From an uncultured Sphingosinicella sp. (GTDB taxonomy: Bacteria; Pseudomonadota; Alphaproteobacteria; Sphingomonadales; Sphingomonadaceae), in the NCBI GenBank assembly GCA_946886275.1, contig CAMPIH010000067.1:1-11311 (forward strand): DNA of 11,311 nucleotides. Direction: 5' to 3'. Made by a program: the position numbers and the translations under genes. Below the pieces are notes generated by a model that worked only from the letters and a program-made list of their open reading frames with translations, had not been told where the DNA came from and ran no database searches. Position 1 is the stretch's first letter; every line of letters begins with the position of its first letter. This document shows, piece after piece, positions 1-6,368 of the stretch.

Positions 1-512
1 TCAGCTACAAGGTCGAGAACACCCGCGTCGGCCAGGAGCTGGACTATGACAAGCTCACCCTGACAGTCGACACCGACGGCACGATCACGCCCGACGACGC
101 GATCGCCTATGCCGCGCGTATCCTTCAGGACCAGCTGCAGCTGTTCGTCCATTTCGACGAGGGCATGGTCAGCGTCCCGACCATGGCCGGGATCGCTGCG
201 CCGAGCGCCGCCGAGACCGAGGCCGACGCCAACCAGCTCAACCGCTACCTGCTCAAGAAGGTGGACGAGCTGGAGCTTTCGGTGCGCAGCGCCAACTGCC
301 TCAAGAACGACAACATCATCTATATCGGCGATCTGGTCCAGAAGACCGAAGCCGAGATGCTCCGGACCCCGAACTTCGGCCGGAAGTCCCTGAACGAGAT
401 CAAGGAAGTGCTCGCGAGCATGGGCCTTCGCCTCGGCATGGACATTCCCGGCTGGCCGCCCGAGAATATCGAGGAGATGGCCAAGAAGCTCGAGCAGGAG
501 CTGCTCGGCTGA
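1..512 (+). CDS. rpoA: RNA polymerase subunit alpha, C-terminal part (5' end outside window)
   Basis: Encodes the last 169 residues of the RNA polymerase alpha subunit; the reading frame starts at base 3 and the gene begins before the window. The first ~50 residues are the end of the N-terminal assembly domain ([11 protein letters not shown]..., [15 protein letters not shown]). An acidic linker of about 20 residues follows, then the alpha-CTD, which contacts UP elements and activators. It carries the [10 protein letters not shown] segment with the DNA-contacting Arg and the [14 protein letters not shown] helix. The C-terminus [19 protein letters not shown] is typical of alphaproteobacteria, especially sphingomonads. 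An intrinsic terminator lies 29 bases after the stop. In most bacteria rplQ (ribosomal protein L17) follows rpoA directly; it is not here. Identification is secure. Confidence 0.97.
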   Translation, partial: SYKVENTRVGQELDYDKLTLTVDTDGTITPDDAIAYAARILQDQLQLFVHFDEGMVSVPTMAGIAAPSAAETEADANQLNRYLLKKVDELELSVRSANCLKNDNIIYIGDLVQKTEAEMLRTPNFGRKSLNEIKEVLASMGLRLGMDIPGWPPENIEEMAKKLEQELLG

Positions 513-541
513 GCCGGCCTTCGCGGTCGGTCTTGAAGTGG

Positions 542-572
542 AAAAAGGGCCGCCGCGAGGTGGCCCTTTTTT
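542..572 (+). terminator. Intrinsic terminator after rpoA
   Basis: A 13-bp stem (542-554 with 559-571, one G-T pair) is closed by a GCGA tetraloop of the GNRA class. The upper strand starts with five A and the lower ends in six T (567-572), giving the U-tract. It is 29 bases after the rpoA stop and should end the alpha ribosomal-protein operon. The A and T tracts pair, so it could also work weakly in reverse, but the opposing gene ends far away at 945. Confidence 0.9.
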
Positions 573-623
573 GTGTCGGCGGGTCGGCCGATTCGAGGTA
601 GCGGCGCCGAAGCGAGCGGGCCG

Positions 624-632
624 TGCTATACT
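624..632 (+). promoter_or_regulatory. Extended -10 promoter for the small HTH gene
   Basis: TGCTATACT matches the extended -10 pattern TGnTATAAT with one mismatch. No good -35 hexamer is present at 16-18 bases upstream, which is common for extended -10 promoters. It lies after the rpoA terminator and 55 bases before the ATG at 688, implying a leader of roughly 50 bases. GATTC (CcrM-type) sites lie at 590-594, upstream, and 648-652, just past the expected transcription start. Confidence 0.5.
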
Positions 633-687
633 ATTCCGGCAGTCAGGGATTCACCGCCCAGGGCAACGAAAGAGGGGAAAATTTGAG

Positions 688-867
688 ATGGGCGAGCGAT
701 TCGAGCGGCACCGGCAACCCTGGACGAGCGACGAGATCCAGAAGCTCCACACGCTTGCGAAGAAGGGGATGGCCTTGAGGGCGATCGCCAAGGCGCTGAC
801 TCGAAGCGAGGAATCGGTTCGCGACCGGGCCAAGGCCGATGGCCTGAAGATCGCCAAGCTCCGGTAG
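688..867 (+). CDS. Small GcrA/SANT-like helix-turn-helix protein (59 aa)
   Basis: A 59-residue basic protein. After a short polar N-terminus it reads PWTSDEIQKLHTLAKKGMAL (residues 11-30) then RAIAKALTRSEESVRDRAKA (31-50), a tri-helical Myb/SANT-type HTH. The layout W-T-x-x-E, then G-(M/L)-x-x-x-x-I-A-x-x-L, then S-x-x-x-V-R-x-(R/K)-A, resembles the N-terminal DNA-binding domain of the alphaproteobacterial cell-cycle regulator GcrA, but nothing follows the HTH. The start at 688 has a good ribosome site (AGAGGGGA, 671-678). The frame is open upstream to 538, but that would run through the rpoA terminator, so the longer form is rejected. It has its own likely promoter and is convergent with the gene ending at 945. 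A DNA-binding role is inferred from the fold; target and function are unknown. Confidence 0.7.
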   Translation: MGERFERHRQPWTSDEIQKLHTLAKKGMALRAIAKALTRSEESVRDRAKADGLKIAKLR

Positions 868-944
868 GAATCGGCCGGCGCAGGCCGCGGCACCCGCTGG
901 CCGAGGCCGGTCGGCGGGCTGGAGAAAAAGACGAAGCCCCGAAT

Positions 945-1166
945 CTATTCCGCGGCGGCGACGGTCTCGGCCGCCAGGGCCTCGGCGGCCTTCTTCGCCT
1001 CGGTTTCGGCGCGCATCCGTTCGGTTCTCGCGACCCGGTTCGCCATGTCGTCCCAGGCGGCAGCGGCGCGAAGGCAGCGCTCGCGGACATTGGTCAGGGT
1101 AGCCGCGTCGGCGTCGCGGCGGGCATCGGCAGCGCGGTCAAGATAGAATTGGTGATGCGTGGACAT
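945..1166 (-). CDS. Conserved hypothetical helical protein (73 aa)
   Basis: Starts MSTHHQFYLDRAADARRDAD and is almost wholly alpha-helical, rich in Ala, Arg and Glu. It has a central TLTNVRERCLRAAAAWDDMA segment and a charged Ala-rich tail (EAKKAAEALAAE). It has no signal peptide, membrane segment or catalytic motif. From memory, similar short proteins of unknown function (Y-L-x-R-A-x-x-A-R-x-x-A-D-x-A-T-L-x-N-V-R-E-R) are common in sphingomonads. The ATG at 1166 is supported by a purine-rich ribosome site (GGGAAAGA) just upstream. The frame stays open to 1553, but that extension would run antisense-free across the cold-shock gene in another frame and is rejected. It lies 98 bases downstream of the cold-shock gene on the same strand, with hairpins between them. 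Function unknown. Confidence 0.65.
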   Translation of the reverse strand: MSTHHQFYLDRAADARRDADAATLTNVRERCLRAAAAWDDMANRVARTERMRAETEAKKAAEALAAETVAAAE

Positions 1167-1186
1167 TCTTTCCCTTTTCTTCCGGT

Positions 1187-1258
1187 GAGAGAGAGAGAAG
1201 GGGAGCCGCCTTTGGCCGCTCCCCCCTCTTCCGCGTCTCCCCCGCTCAGGCGGGGGAG
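1187..1258 (-). other. Two hairpins and a (TC)6 tract between csp and the 73-aa gene
   Basis: Hairpin 1 (1237-1258) has a perfect 9-bp stem, CTCCCCCGC with GCGGGGGAG, around a TCAG loop. It lies 6 bases after the csp stop on the minus strand. Hairpin 2 (1200-1224) pairs GGGGAGC with GCTCCCC and has an inner GCC/GGC pair. It is followed on the minus strand by a pyrimidine run that includes six TC repeats (1187-1198). Neither has a true U-tract, so they are more likely mRNA-end stabilisers or leader structures than strong terminators. The C-rich and G-rich arms could also pair across the two hairpins. Confidence 0.45.
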
Positions 1259-1264
1259 GAAGGT

Positions 1265-1471
1265 TCAGGCGGGCTGGATGTTGACGGCGCTGGTCTTGCC
1301 GCGATTGTCGGTTTCCAGCTCGTAGGAGACGCGCTGGTCCCGATCGAGCGTGTGAAGGCCGGCGGCCTGGACGGCGGTGATGTGGACGAAGGCGTCGCCG
1401 CCGCCATCTTCCGGCTGGATGAAACCATAGCCCTTGTCGGTGTTGAAGAATTTGACTGTGCCGATCGGCAT
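1265..1471 (-). CDS. CspA-family cold-shock protein (68 aa)
   Basis: A single cold-shock domain of standard length that binds single-stranded RNA and DNA and acts as an RNA chaperone. RNP1 is KGYGFI (residues 13-18) and RNP2 is DAFVHI (26-31). The N-terminus MPIGTVKFFNTDKGYGFIQP is classic for the family, which makes a five-stranded OB-fold. The ATG at 1471 follows GAAGGA with 8 bases spacing. It lies between bacterioferritin and the 73-residue gene on the same strand. The gap to bfr is 188 bases, so it probably has its own promoter and a leader, as cold-shock genes usually do. Whether it is cold-induced cannot be told from sequence, and the family has many paralogues, so no letter is assigned. 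Confidence 0.95.
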   Translation of the reverse strand: MPIGTVKFFNTDKGYGFIQPEDGGGDAFVHITAVQAAGLHTLDRDQRVSYELETDNRGKTSAVNIQPA

Positions 1472-1591
1472 AAGGGAGTTCCTTCGTGGGTTCGTGCGCG
1501 CCGAACGCCGGCGTGCCGGTGCCCGGAAGCGAGAGAAGGAATAGGAGCCGCAAAGCGCCGAAGACCGTCCGTTGCGACCGAAGCGACGGCC

Positions 1592-1620
1592 TGCATAATC
1601 GCTGGAGGCCGATATGGCAA
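1592..1620 (-). promoter_or_regulatory. Weak candidate promoter for the cold-shock gene
   Basis: On the minus strand TTGCCA (1620 to 1615) is followed after 17 bases by TATGCA (1597 to 1592). Four of six -35 bases and three of six -10 bases match the sigma-70 consensus. It would give a leader of about 115 bases before the csp ATG, a length common for cold-shock mRNAs. Nothing better was seen in 1472-1659. Confidence 0.22.
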
Positions 1621-1659
1621 ATGAGCGGCCGGACGAGCGGCGGCCGGGGCTCGCGCCGA

Positions 1660-2139
1660 TCAGCCCTCCGCCGCCTTGCTCTGCAGCTGGATGTAGTTCT
1701 GGAGCCCCATCTGCTCGATCATGTCGAACTGCTTTTCGAGCATGTCGACATGCTCTTCCTCATTTTCGAGGATCTCGGCAAACAGGTCGCGGCTGACATA
1801 GTCGCGGACCGACTCGCAATGGGCGATCGCCACCTTGAGCTGCTCGACGGCCTCGCGTTCAAGCTCGAGATCGGCCTTCAATATCTCCTCGACATTCTCG
1901 CCGACCCGAAGCCGCCCGAGCATCTGGAAATTGGGCAGGCCCTCGAGGAACAGGATCCGCTCCGCAAGCCGATCGGCATGCTTCATCTCGTCGATCGATT
2001 CGTGCCGTTCGAATTCGGCGAGCTTCGCGACTCCCCAATTGTCGAGCATCCGATAATGGAGCCAATATTGATTGACCGCGGTGAGCTCGTTCTTGAGCGT
2101 CTCGTTGAGATGCTGGATGACCTGGTCGTCGCCCTTCAT
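1660..2139 (-). CDS. bfr: Bacterioferritin
   Basis: Haem-containing ferritin that oxidises Fe(II) and stores it as a mineral core inside a 24-subunit cytoplasmic shell. The 159-residue length is standard. All ferroxidase ligands sit at the canonical positions: Glu18, Glu51, His54, Glu94, Glu127 and His130, with Tyr25 beside the site. Met52, the haem axial ligand shared by two subunits, is present in [11 protein letters not shown], so this is a haem-binding Bfr and not an FtnA type. The ATG at 2139 has a strong ribosome site (AAGGAGAG, 5 bases spacing). The gene for its electron donor Bfd lies 94 bases upstream on the same strand. A promoter with phased A-tracts sits in that gap, so bfr can be transcribed alone or with bfd. 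Confidence 0.97.
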   Translation of the reverse strand: MKGDDQVIQHLNETLKNELTAVNQYWLHYRMLDNWGVAKLAEFERHESIDEMKHADRLAERILFLEGLPNFQMLGRLRVGENVEEILKADLELEREAVEQLKVAIAHCESVRDYVSRDLFAEILENEEEHVDMLEKQFDMIEQMGLQNYIQLQSKAAEG

Positions 2140-2162
2140 GTGCGCTCTCCTTCGCTGGCGAT

Positions 2163-2223
2163 CCTATAACGAAGGGAGGCGCCCATTGGCACCCGAAAAA
2201 TGGCGGAAATCTGCGAAAAATTG
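2163..2223 (-). promoter_or_regulatory. Candidate bfr promoter with phased A-tracts
   Basis: On the minus strand, GTGCCA (2192 to 2187) and TATAGG (2168 to 2163) are separated by 18 bases; each matches 4 of 6 sigma-70 consensus bases. Directly upstream (2223 to 2194) are three tandem 10-base units: CAATTTTTCG, CAGATTTCCG and CCATTTTTCG. T-tracts repeated every 10 bases put them on one face of the helix, as in curved DNA or an UP element bound by the alpha-CTD. The expected transcription start is about 15-20 bases before the bfr ATG, just long enough for its ribosome site. Confidence 0.42.
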
Positions 2224-2233
2224 CCCGCTAATG

Positions 2234-2404
2234 CTAGGCGGTCGCACGCTCCGCGGCGATCACTTCGCGCGCAAATGCGAAGCATTGTCCGCAGCGCGGC
2301 TTGCGCCCGAACGCCCGGTAGGCCGTGGTCGGGCAGGAAGCGCCGTCACGCGCCGCCTTGCGCACGTCGGCCTCTCGAAGGGCATTGCAGACACAAACGA
2401 CCAT
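2234..2404 (-). CDS. bfd: Bacterioferritin-associated ferredoxin (56 aa)
   Basis: A small [2Fe-2S] protein that docks on bacterioferritin and delivers electrons through its haem to reduce and release stored iron. It begins MVVCVCNALREADVRKAARD and contains AFGRKPRCGQCFAFAREVIA. The four cluster cysteines are Cys4, Cys6, Cys38 and Cys41 (C-x-C-x31-C-x-x-C), the same positions as in E. coli Bfd; Cys24 is extra. The protein is short enough to be missed by a 60-residue cutoff. The ATG at 2404 gives the standard N-terminus; an in-frame GTG three codons upstream (2413) is possible, and no clear ribosome site marks either. Its stop is 94 bases before the bfr start on the same strand. A TTGCG/CGCAA palindrome array lies just upstream, which fits iron control. 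Confidence 0.93.
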   Translation of the reverse strand: MVVCVCNALREADVRKAARDGASCPTTAYRAFGRKPRCGQCFAFAREVIAAERATA

Positions 2405-2422
2405 GACCGTCACATAAGGCTG

Positions 2423-2458
2423 TTGCGAATGTGTCGCAATAGCTTTCGCAAAATTGCG
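2423..2458. promoter_or_regulatory. Palindromic TTGCG/CGCAA array upstream of bfd (Fur-like operator candidate)
   Basis: TTGCGA-ATGTG-TCGCAA (2423-2439) is a perfect 6-5-6 inverted repeat. Eight bases after it CGCAA-AA-TTGCG (2447-2458) forms a second one, giving four half-sites within 36 bases. The array ends 19 bases before the bfd start, where an operator would overlap the promoter. From memory, alphaproteobacterial Fur-type sites often resemble TTGCGA-N5-TCGCAA; that assignment is inference, while the symmetry is directly visible. Confidence 0.42.
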
Positions 2459-2500
2459 TCGCTTTCGGCGCAGTGATCGCTATGCCCGCGGCGACTCCGA

Positions 2501-4750
2501 TCAGGCCAGGGCCGGCTCGCGGGCCATGAGTGAGGGAAAGAAGCCTTCATGCGCCTCGCGAAGCTCGGCGAGGGCGATGCTGTGGTCGCTGTCCGGAAGC
2601 TCGAAGATGAGGCGGCTTCCGGCGGTTCGGCCGATCGCCTCGACTTCGACTCCGGCAGCATGAGCCCGTGCCAGGAAGGTGAGCAGGCAATTGTCGCAGA
2701 TGGTCGCGAGGTAGACGCCCTGATCCTCGCCGAACAGGCCGGCGGCGCCGCCCGGTATCGGCTTGTTGACGATCGCGCCGACATTGCCGGCGAGCGCCAT
2801 TTCGGCGAGCGCGACCGCGACTCCGCCGTCGGAGACGTCGTGGCAGGCGGTGATCGCGCCACCGGCGATCGCCGCCCGGACGAATTCGGCGGCGACCCGT
2901 TCCTCGTGAAGGTCGACGCTCGGCGGCGGGCCCGCTTCGCGGCCTTCCATCCCGTGGATCTCGCGAAGCCATAGCGACTGGCCGAGATAGCCGCGCCAGT
3001 TGCCGATCGCGACGATGACGTCGCCCGGGCCCTTGAAGGCGATCCCGACGGCCTTGGTCCAGTCTTCGATCAGCCCGACTCCGCCGATCGCCGGCGTGGG
3101 CAGGATGGCGCTTCCGGTGCCGTCCTCGTTCTTCGTCTCGTTGTAGAGAGAGACGTTGCCGCTGACGATCGGGAAGTCGAGCTCCCGGCAGGCTTCGGCC
3201 ATGCCCTCGATGCAGCCGACGAACTGACCCATGATCTCGGGCCGCTGAGGATTGCCGAAATTCATGCAGTCGGTCGCCGCCAGCGGCCGGGCGCCGACCG
3301 CGCTGAGGTTGCGATAGGCCTCGGCGATCGCCTGGCGGCCGCCTTCGCGCGGATCGGCATGGCAGTAACGCGGGGTCACGTCGGTGGTGATGGCGAGCGC
3401 CTTGCTCGTGCCATGGACCCGGACGAGGGCGGAGTCGCCGCCCGGCGGCTGGATCGTGTCCGCGCCGACCTTGTAGTCATATTGCTCCCAGATCCAGCGG
3501 CGGCTGGCGAGATCGGGCGAGGCCATCAGCTTCAGCAGGTCCCCGGCAATGTCGCCGCAGGCCGGCACGTCGGTCAGCGGCGCCGGCGGCTCGGTCGGGA
3601 TCCAGGGACGCTCGTAGCAGGGGGCGTCGTCCGCGAGCGGCGCCAGCGGGATGTCGGCCGTGGTCTCTCCATTCCATTTCAGGACCAGCCGCCCGGTGTC
3701 GGTGACCTTGCCGATGACGGCGAAATCCAGCTCCCACTTGCGGAACAGCGCCTCGGCCTCGGCTTCGCGGCCCGGCTTGAGCACCATCAGCATCCGCTCC
3801 TGGGATTCGGAAAGCATCATCTCGTAGGGAGTCATGCCTTCTTCCCGGCAGGGCACGGCGTTCATGTCGAGCTCGAGCCCGACTCCACCCTTGGAGGCCA
3901 TCTCGACCGACGACGAGGTGAGGCCTGCTGCACCCATGTCCTGGATGGCGACGATCGCATCCGAAGCCATCAGCTCCAGGCAGGCCTCGATCAGAAGCTT
4001 CTCGGTGAAGGGATCGCCGACTTGGACCGTCGGTCTTTTCTCCTCGCTGTCCTCCGAAAAGTCGGCGGAGGCCATGGTGGCGCCGTGGATTCCGTCGCGC
4101 CCGGCCTTGGACCCGACATAGACGACCGGATTGCCGACGCCGGCGGCGGCCGAATAGAAGATCTTGTCCTGCTCGGCGATTCCGACAGTCATCGCGTTGA
4201 CGAGGATGTTGCCGTCATAAGCCGGGTGGAAATCGACCTCGCCGCCGACCGTCGGAACGCCGACGCAATTGCCATAGCCGCCGATGCCGTGGACGACTCC
4301 GGCGATGAGGTGACGCATCTTCGGGTGGTCTGGGCGGCCGAAACGCAGGGCGTTGAGATTGGCCACCGGACGCGCGCCCATGGTGAAGACGTCGCGAAGG
4401 ATTCCGCCGACCCCGGTCGCCGCGCCCTGATAGGGCTCGATGTAGGAAGGGTGGTTGTGACTCTCCATCTTGAAGATCGCGGCAAGCCGGGTCCCGTCGG
4501 GACGCTCGCCGATGTCGATCACGCCGGCATTCTCGCCCGGCCCCTGGATCACCCAGGGCGCCTCGGTGGGAAGCTTCTTCAGATGGACCCGCGAGCTCTT
4601 GTAGGAGCAATGTTCCGACCACATGACCGAGAAGATGCCGAGCTCGGTGAGGTTGGGTTCCCGGCCGAGGGCGTGGAGGACCCGGTCATATTCCTCCTTG
4701 GTGAAACCATGTTCGGCGACGATTTCGGGGGTGATCGCGGATTCGGTCAT
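2501..4750 (-). CDS. purL: Phosphoribosylformylglycinamidine synthase, PurL subunit
   Basis: Catalyses the ATP-dependent amination of FGAR to FGAM, step 4 of de novo purine synthesis, in the cytoplasm. At 749 residues it is the small PurL form that works with separate PurS and PurQ; neither is in the window. Visible motifs are [16 protein letters not shown] (residues 38-53, with the conserved catalytic-site His47), [20 protein letters not shown] near 95-115 (ATP/metal site), [12 protein letters not shown], and [12 protein letters not shown] and [17 protein letters not shown] in the second half. These are the duplicated AIRS-type domains. I chose the ATG at 4750 ([15 protein letters not shown], the family's usual start); an in-frame ATG 12 bases upstream at 4762 also exists, and neither has a clear ribosome site. 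The 122-base gap before it contains a perfect 12-base palindrome GCTCGATCGAGC (4818-4829) but no convincing promoter. Confidence 0.98.
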   Translation of the reverse strand: MTESAITPEIVAEHGFTKEEYDRVLHALGREPNLTELGIFSVMWSEHCSYKSSRVHLKKLPTEAPWVIQGPGENAGVIDIGERPDGTRLAAIFKMESHNHPSYIEPYQGAATGVGGILRDVFTMGARPVANLNALRFGRPDHPKMRHLIAGVVHGIGGYGNCVGVPTVGGEVDFHPAYDGNILVNAMTVGIAEQDKIFYSAAAGVGNPVVYVGSKAGRDGIHGATMASADFSEDSEEKRPTVQVGDPFTEKLLIEACLELMASDAIVAIQDMGAAGLTSSSVEMASKGGVGLELDMNAVPCREEGMTPYEMMLSESQERMLMVLKPGREAEAEALFRKWELDFAVIGKVTDTGRLVLKWNGETTADIPLAPLADDAPCYERPWIPTEPPAPLTDVPACGDIAGDLLKLMASPDLASRRWIWEQYDYKVGADTIQPPGGDSALVRVHGTSKALAITTDVTPRYCHADPREGGRQAIAEAYRNLSAVGARPLAATDCMNFGNPQRPEIMGQFVGCIEGMAEACRELDFPIVSGNVSLYNETKNEDGTGSAILPTPAIGGVGLIEDWTKAVGIAFKGPGDVIVAIGNWRGYLGQSLWLREIHGMEGREAGPPPSVDLHEERVAAEFVRAAIAGGAITACHDVSDGGVAVALAEMALAGNVGAIVNKPIPGGAAGLFGEDQGVYLATICDNCLLTFLARAHAAGVEVEAIGRTAGSRLIFELPDSDHSIALAELREAHEGFFPSLMAREPALA

Positions 4751-4872
4751 GGCGCGGCGCATAGCCGGGCCGCGCCCGCCCGCCTAGAGGCTGGTCGATC
4801 GATCTGGAGCCCGCGCCGCTCGATCGAGCCCGTGAGCCGGGCCCGGTCGACAATAAGCGTGGTACCCGCTTC

Positions 4873-5568
4873 CTATCTTCGCGATCGGCGGCGGCTGGAT
4901 GCGGGCGAGGGGGCGGCGCGAAGCGCTTCGAGACGCTCGGCGACGACGCTGCTGCGCCGGATCGATTCGATCTCGGCCAGCTTCTCCATGTCCTCCGGAT
5001 CAGAGCCGTGGATTTCGGGATCGCCGTTGGCCGACTTCACTCGCTCGAACGTGGCCTCGGCCCGCTCCACCCGTCGTTCGATCACATCGCTGCAATCGCG
5101 GTCGCCGCCGCCGAGAGAGCAATCGCGGCGCCTGGCTTCGAAGTCGCGAAGCTCCTTCTCCATCTTCGTCTTGCGGGCGCGGAGATCGGCGAAACAGGAA
5201 TCTAGTCGGATCACCTGTTCGGCGGATTCCTTCTGCGCGGTCTCGAGCTGAGTGACCCGCTCTTCCAGGTCGAGCTGGCTCGACAGCGCCGCTTCGGCCA
5301 GATCCTCGCGTCCCTTGCCGAGCGCGAAGCGCGCCTTCTCGTCGAGATCGGCGATCCTGTCGCGGATCGCCTGCTCGAGCTTCTTCGCCTGGACTCCGCG
5401 CTGCTGCGCGCTTCGATGCTCCGCCCGAACGTCGTCGATGGCGCGGTCGATCTGGCGGATCGCTTCTCGCATCACGCTCCCGGCACCGGCCCGCTCCATC
5501 GCGTCGACCGCTTCTTCCGCGCTTGCACTCAGCACCCGCCGGACTCGGAGAAATATCGGTTCCGCCAC
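4873..5568 (-). CDS. PspA/IM30 (ESCRT-III-like) family protein
   Basis: A 231-residue, highly charged, nearly all-helical protein with long coiled coils (about residues 25-150). The N-terminus MAEPIFLRVRRVLSASAEEA could form a membrane-binding amphipathic helix, and VMREAIRQIDRAIDDVRAEH matches the start of the PspA core, where helices 1-2 begin. PspA/IM30 proteins bind stressed inner membrane and form rods or rings. The length equals the family's usual 220-230. The C-terminus is unusual, ending in a Ser/Arg-rich tail (SSRRRSRR), and there is a cysteine-containing insert (RRDCSLGGGDRDCSD) near 147-161. The start is GTG at 5568, preceded by AAGGGGG. No pspBC, pspF or other phage-shock gene is nearby; it stands between the lipoprotein gene and purL. 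Family placement is by pattern and is fairly likely, not certain. Confidence 0.65.
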   Translation of the reverse strand: MAEPIFLRVRRVLSASAEEAVDAMERAGAGSVMREAIRQIDRAIDDVRAEHRSAQQRGVQAKKLEQAIRDRIADLDEKARFALGKGREDLAEAALSSQLDLEERVTQLETAQKESAEQVIRLDSCFADLRARKTKMEKELRDFEARRRDCSLGGGDRDCSDVIERRVERAEATFERVKSANGDPEIHGSDPEDMEKLAEIESIRRSSVVAERLEALRAAPSPASSRRRSRR

Positions 5569-5665
5569 TTCAGCCCCCTTCAGCGTTTCGCCGGCACCGT
5601 GGCCGAACAGCGCCTAAGGGCCGGTTAACGCTTGTCGCAGTGGAGACGGGTCAGCCGCCGCGGCA

Positions 5666-5698
5666 CAAAAGGAAAGGGCCGGCGCTGGCGCCGGCCCT
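5666..5698 (-). terminator. Intrinsic terminator after the lipoprotein gene
   Basis: AGGGCCGGCGC (5675-5685) and GCGCCGGCCCT (5688-5698) form an 11-bp GC-rich stem with a two-base turn (in practice 10 bp with a four-base loop). On the minus strand it is followed by TTCCTTTTG, a U-rich though interrupted tract. It begins 25 bases after the lipoprotein stop and separates that gene from the PspA-like gene. Confidence 0.75.
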
Positions 5699-5722
5699 CC
5701 ATGTTCATCCTCTGCGCTTCAC

Positions 5723-6103
5723 TCAGGTGTGGCAGCTGAGATTGTTCTTGCCGGGGGCGGTGATTCGGACCGCATCGCCATCGCCGCTGACCGAATGGCC
5801 TTCGGCGACATAAGGCGGGTTGCCGCCGGCGGCGGTCAGATTGACGGCCTCTCCGCCCCGCACGGTGCGCAGACGCGCCGTGTCGTTCGTATAGAAATCG
5901 ACGTAGAAAAGGCTGTTGTCGCTGCAACGATAGGCCTTGCTGCTGGCGATCGCCGGCGGCAGTTCCGTGACCGGCGGCGCCTTCTTCAGCTGCTCCGCCA
6001 TGGGATCCGAGCGGCTGTTGAGCTTTTCGGGCTCGCTGTCGCAGGCCGAAAGGAGGATGACTGCCGCAATCGCGCCTGCGGCGAGGAATCGATGATTCTG
6101 CAT
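5723..6103 (-). CDS. Small lipoprotein with MliC-like (lysozyme inhibitor) domain
   Basis: A 126-residue protein with a lipoprotein signal: MQNHRFLAAGAIAAVILLSAC, lipobox L18-S19-A20-C21. A linker follows, then a compact domain from about residue 60 (AYRCSDNSLFYVDFYTNDTA) to the end (SGDGDAVRITAPGKNNLSCH). The Y-x-C opening, the G-D-x-A-x-(I/V) near the end, the last-strand Cys able to pair with the first, and the length resemble MliC/PliC-type inhibitors of c-type lysozyme. The usual S-G-x-x-Y motif is not obvious, so this is a tentative match. The residue after the lipid Cys is Asp, which in E. coli would favour inner-membrane retention. The start at 6103 has ribosome site AAGGGGA; the frame stays open to 6598 but the signal peptide fixes the start. 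Followed by a terminator, so probably monocistronic. Confidence 0.6.
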   Translation of the reverse strand: MQNHRFLAAGAIAAVILLSACDSEPEKLNSRSDPMAEQLKKAPPVTELPPAIASSKAYRCSDNSLFYVDFYTNDTARLRTVRGGEAVNLTAAGGNPPYVAEGHSVSGDGDAVRITAPGKNNLSCHT

Positions 6104-6368
6104 GATGTCCCCTTCGCGACCGCAGCATATTCCGTCAAGTCGGACTTTGTCGCAAAACCTGGCGTTGCCTGCCAGGCTTTCGACCAATTCGGCCGCAGGT
6201 TCGACCAATCGCCAGCTGCCCCCGCTTCGCATTGACTGTCGCCGATCGGCCGCTGCTCGTCCGGGTCCGCCGGGACGGCGGCTTCGAGGAACCGAGCCTT
6301 GGCCATTGCAGGGCAGGGAGCGACGCCTTAGTCTCGTCAGCATGCAGCGCGGGGAAAAGGCACTGTCG
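6104..6368. promoter_or_regulatory. Divergent intergenic region between lipoprotein and membrane-protein genes
   Basis: This 265-base stretch separates the minus-strand block from the plus-strand block and must hold promoters for both, but no hexamer pair is convincing. CCTGGC (6158-6163) and GCCAGG (6171-6176) form a 6-bp hairpin with a 7-base loop, followed on the minus strand by TTTTG. It resembles a weak terminator or leader hairpin 55 bases before the lipoprotein start. No coding sequence was recognised here. Confidence 0.35.

Noticed and set aside
538..867. Longer form of the small HTH protein starting at 538
   Set aside because: The extra 50 residues would be encoded by the rpoA terminator and the extended -10 promoter; the ATG at 688 has a good ribosome site.
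945..1553. 202-codon form of the 73-residue protein
   Set aside because: The extension crosses the cold-shock gene in another frame and the hairpin region. The ATG at 1166 has its own ribosome site.
1486..2169. 227-codon plus-strand frame
   Set aside because: Antisense to bacterioferritin, in which every metal ligand is in place.
4818..4829. Palindrome GCTCGATCGAGC upstream of purL
   Set aside because: A single 12-base palindrome in GATCG-rich DNA with no promoter beside it. No purine-regulator motif that I recognise; left as a remark.
3359..5251. A 630-codon open frame on the plus strand
   Set aside because: It lies antisense to purL and the PspA-like gene, whose motifs are clear. Its translation is Arg/Gly/Asp-rich with no domain; it is a GC-rich shadow frame.
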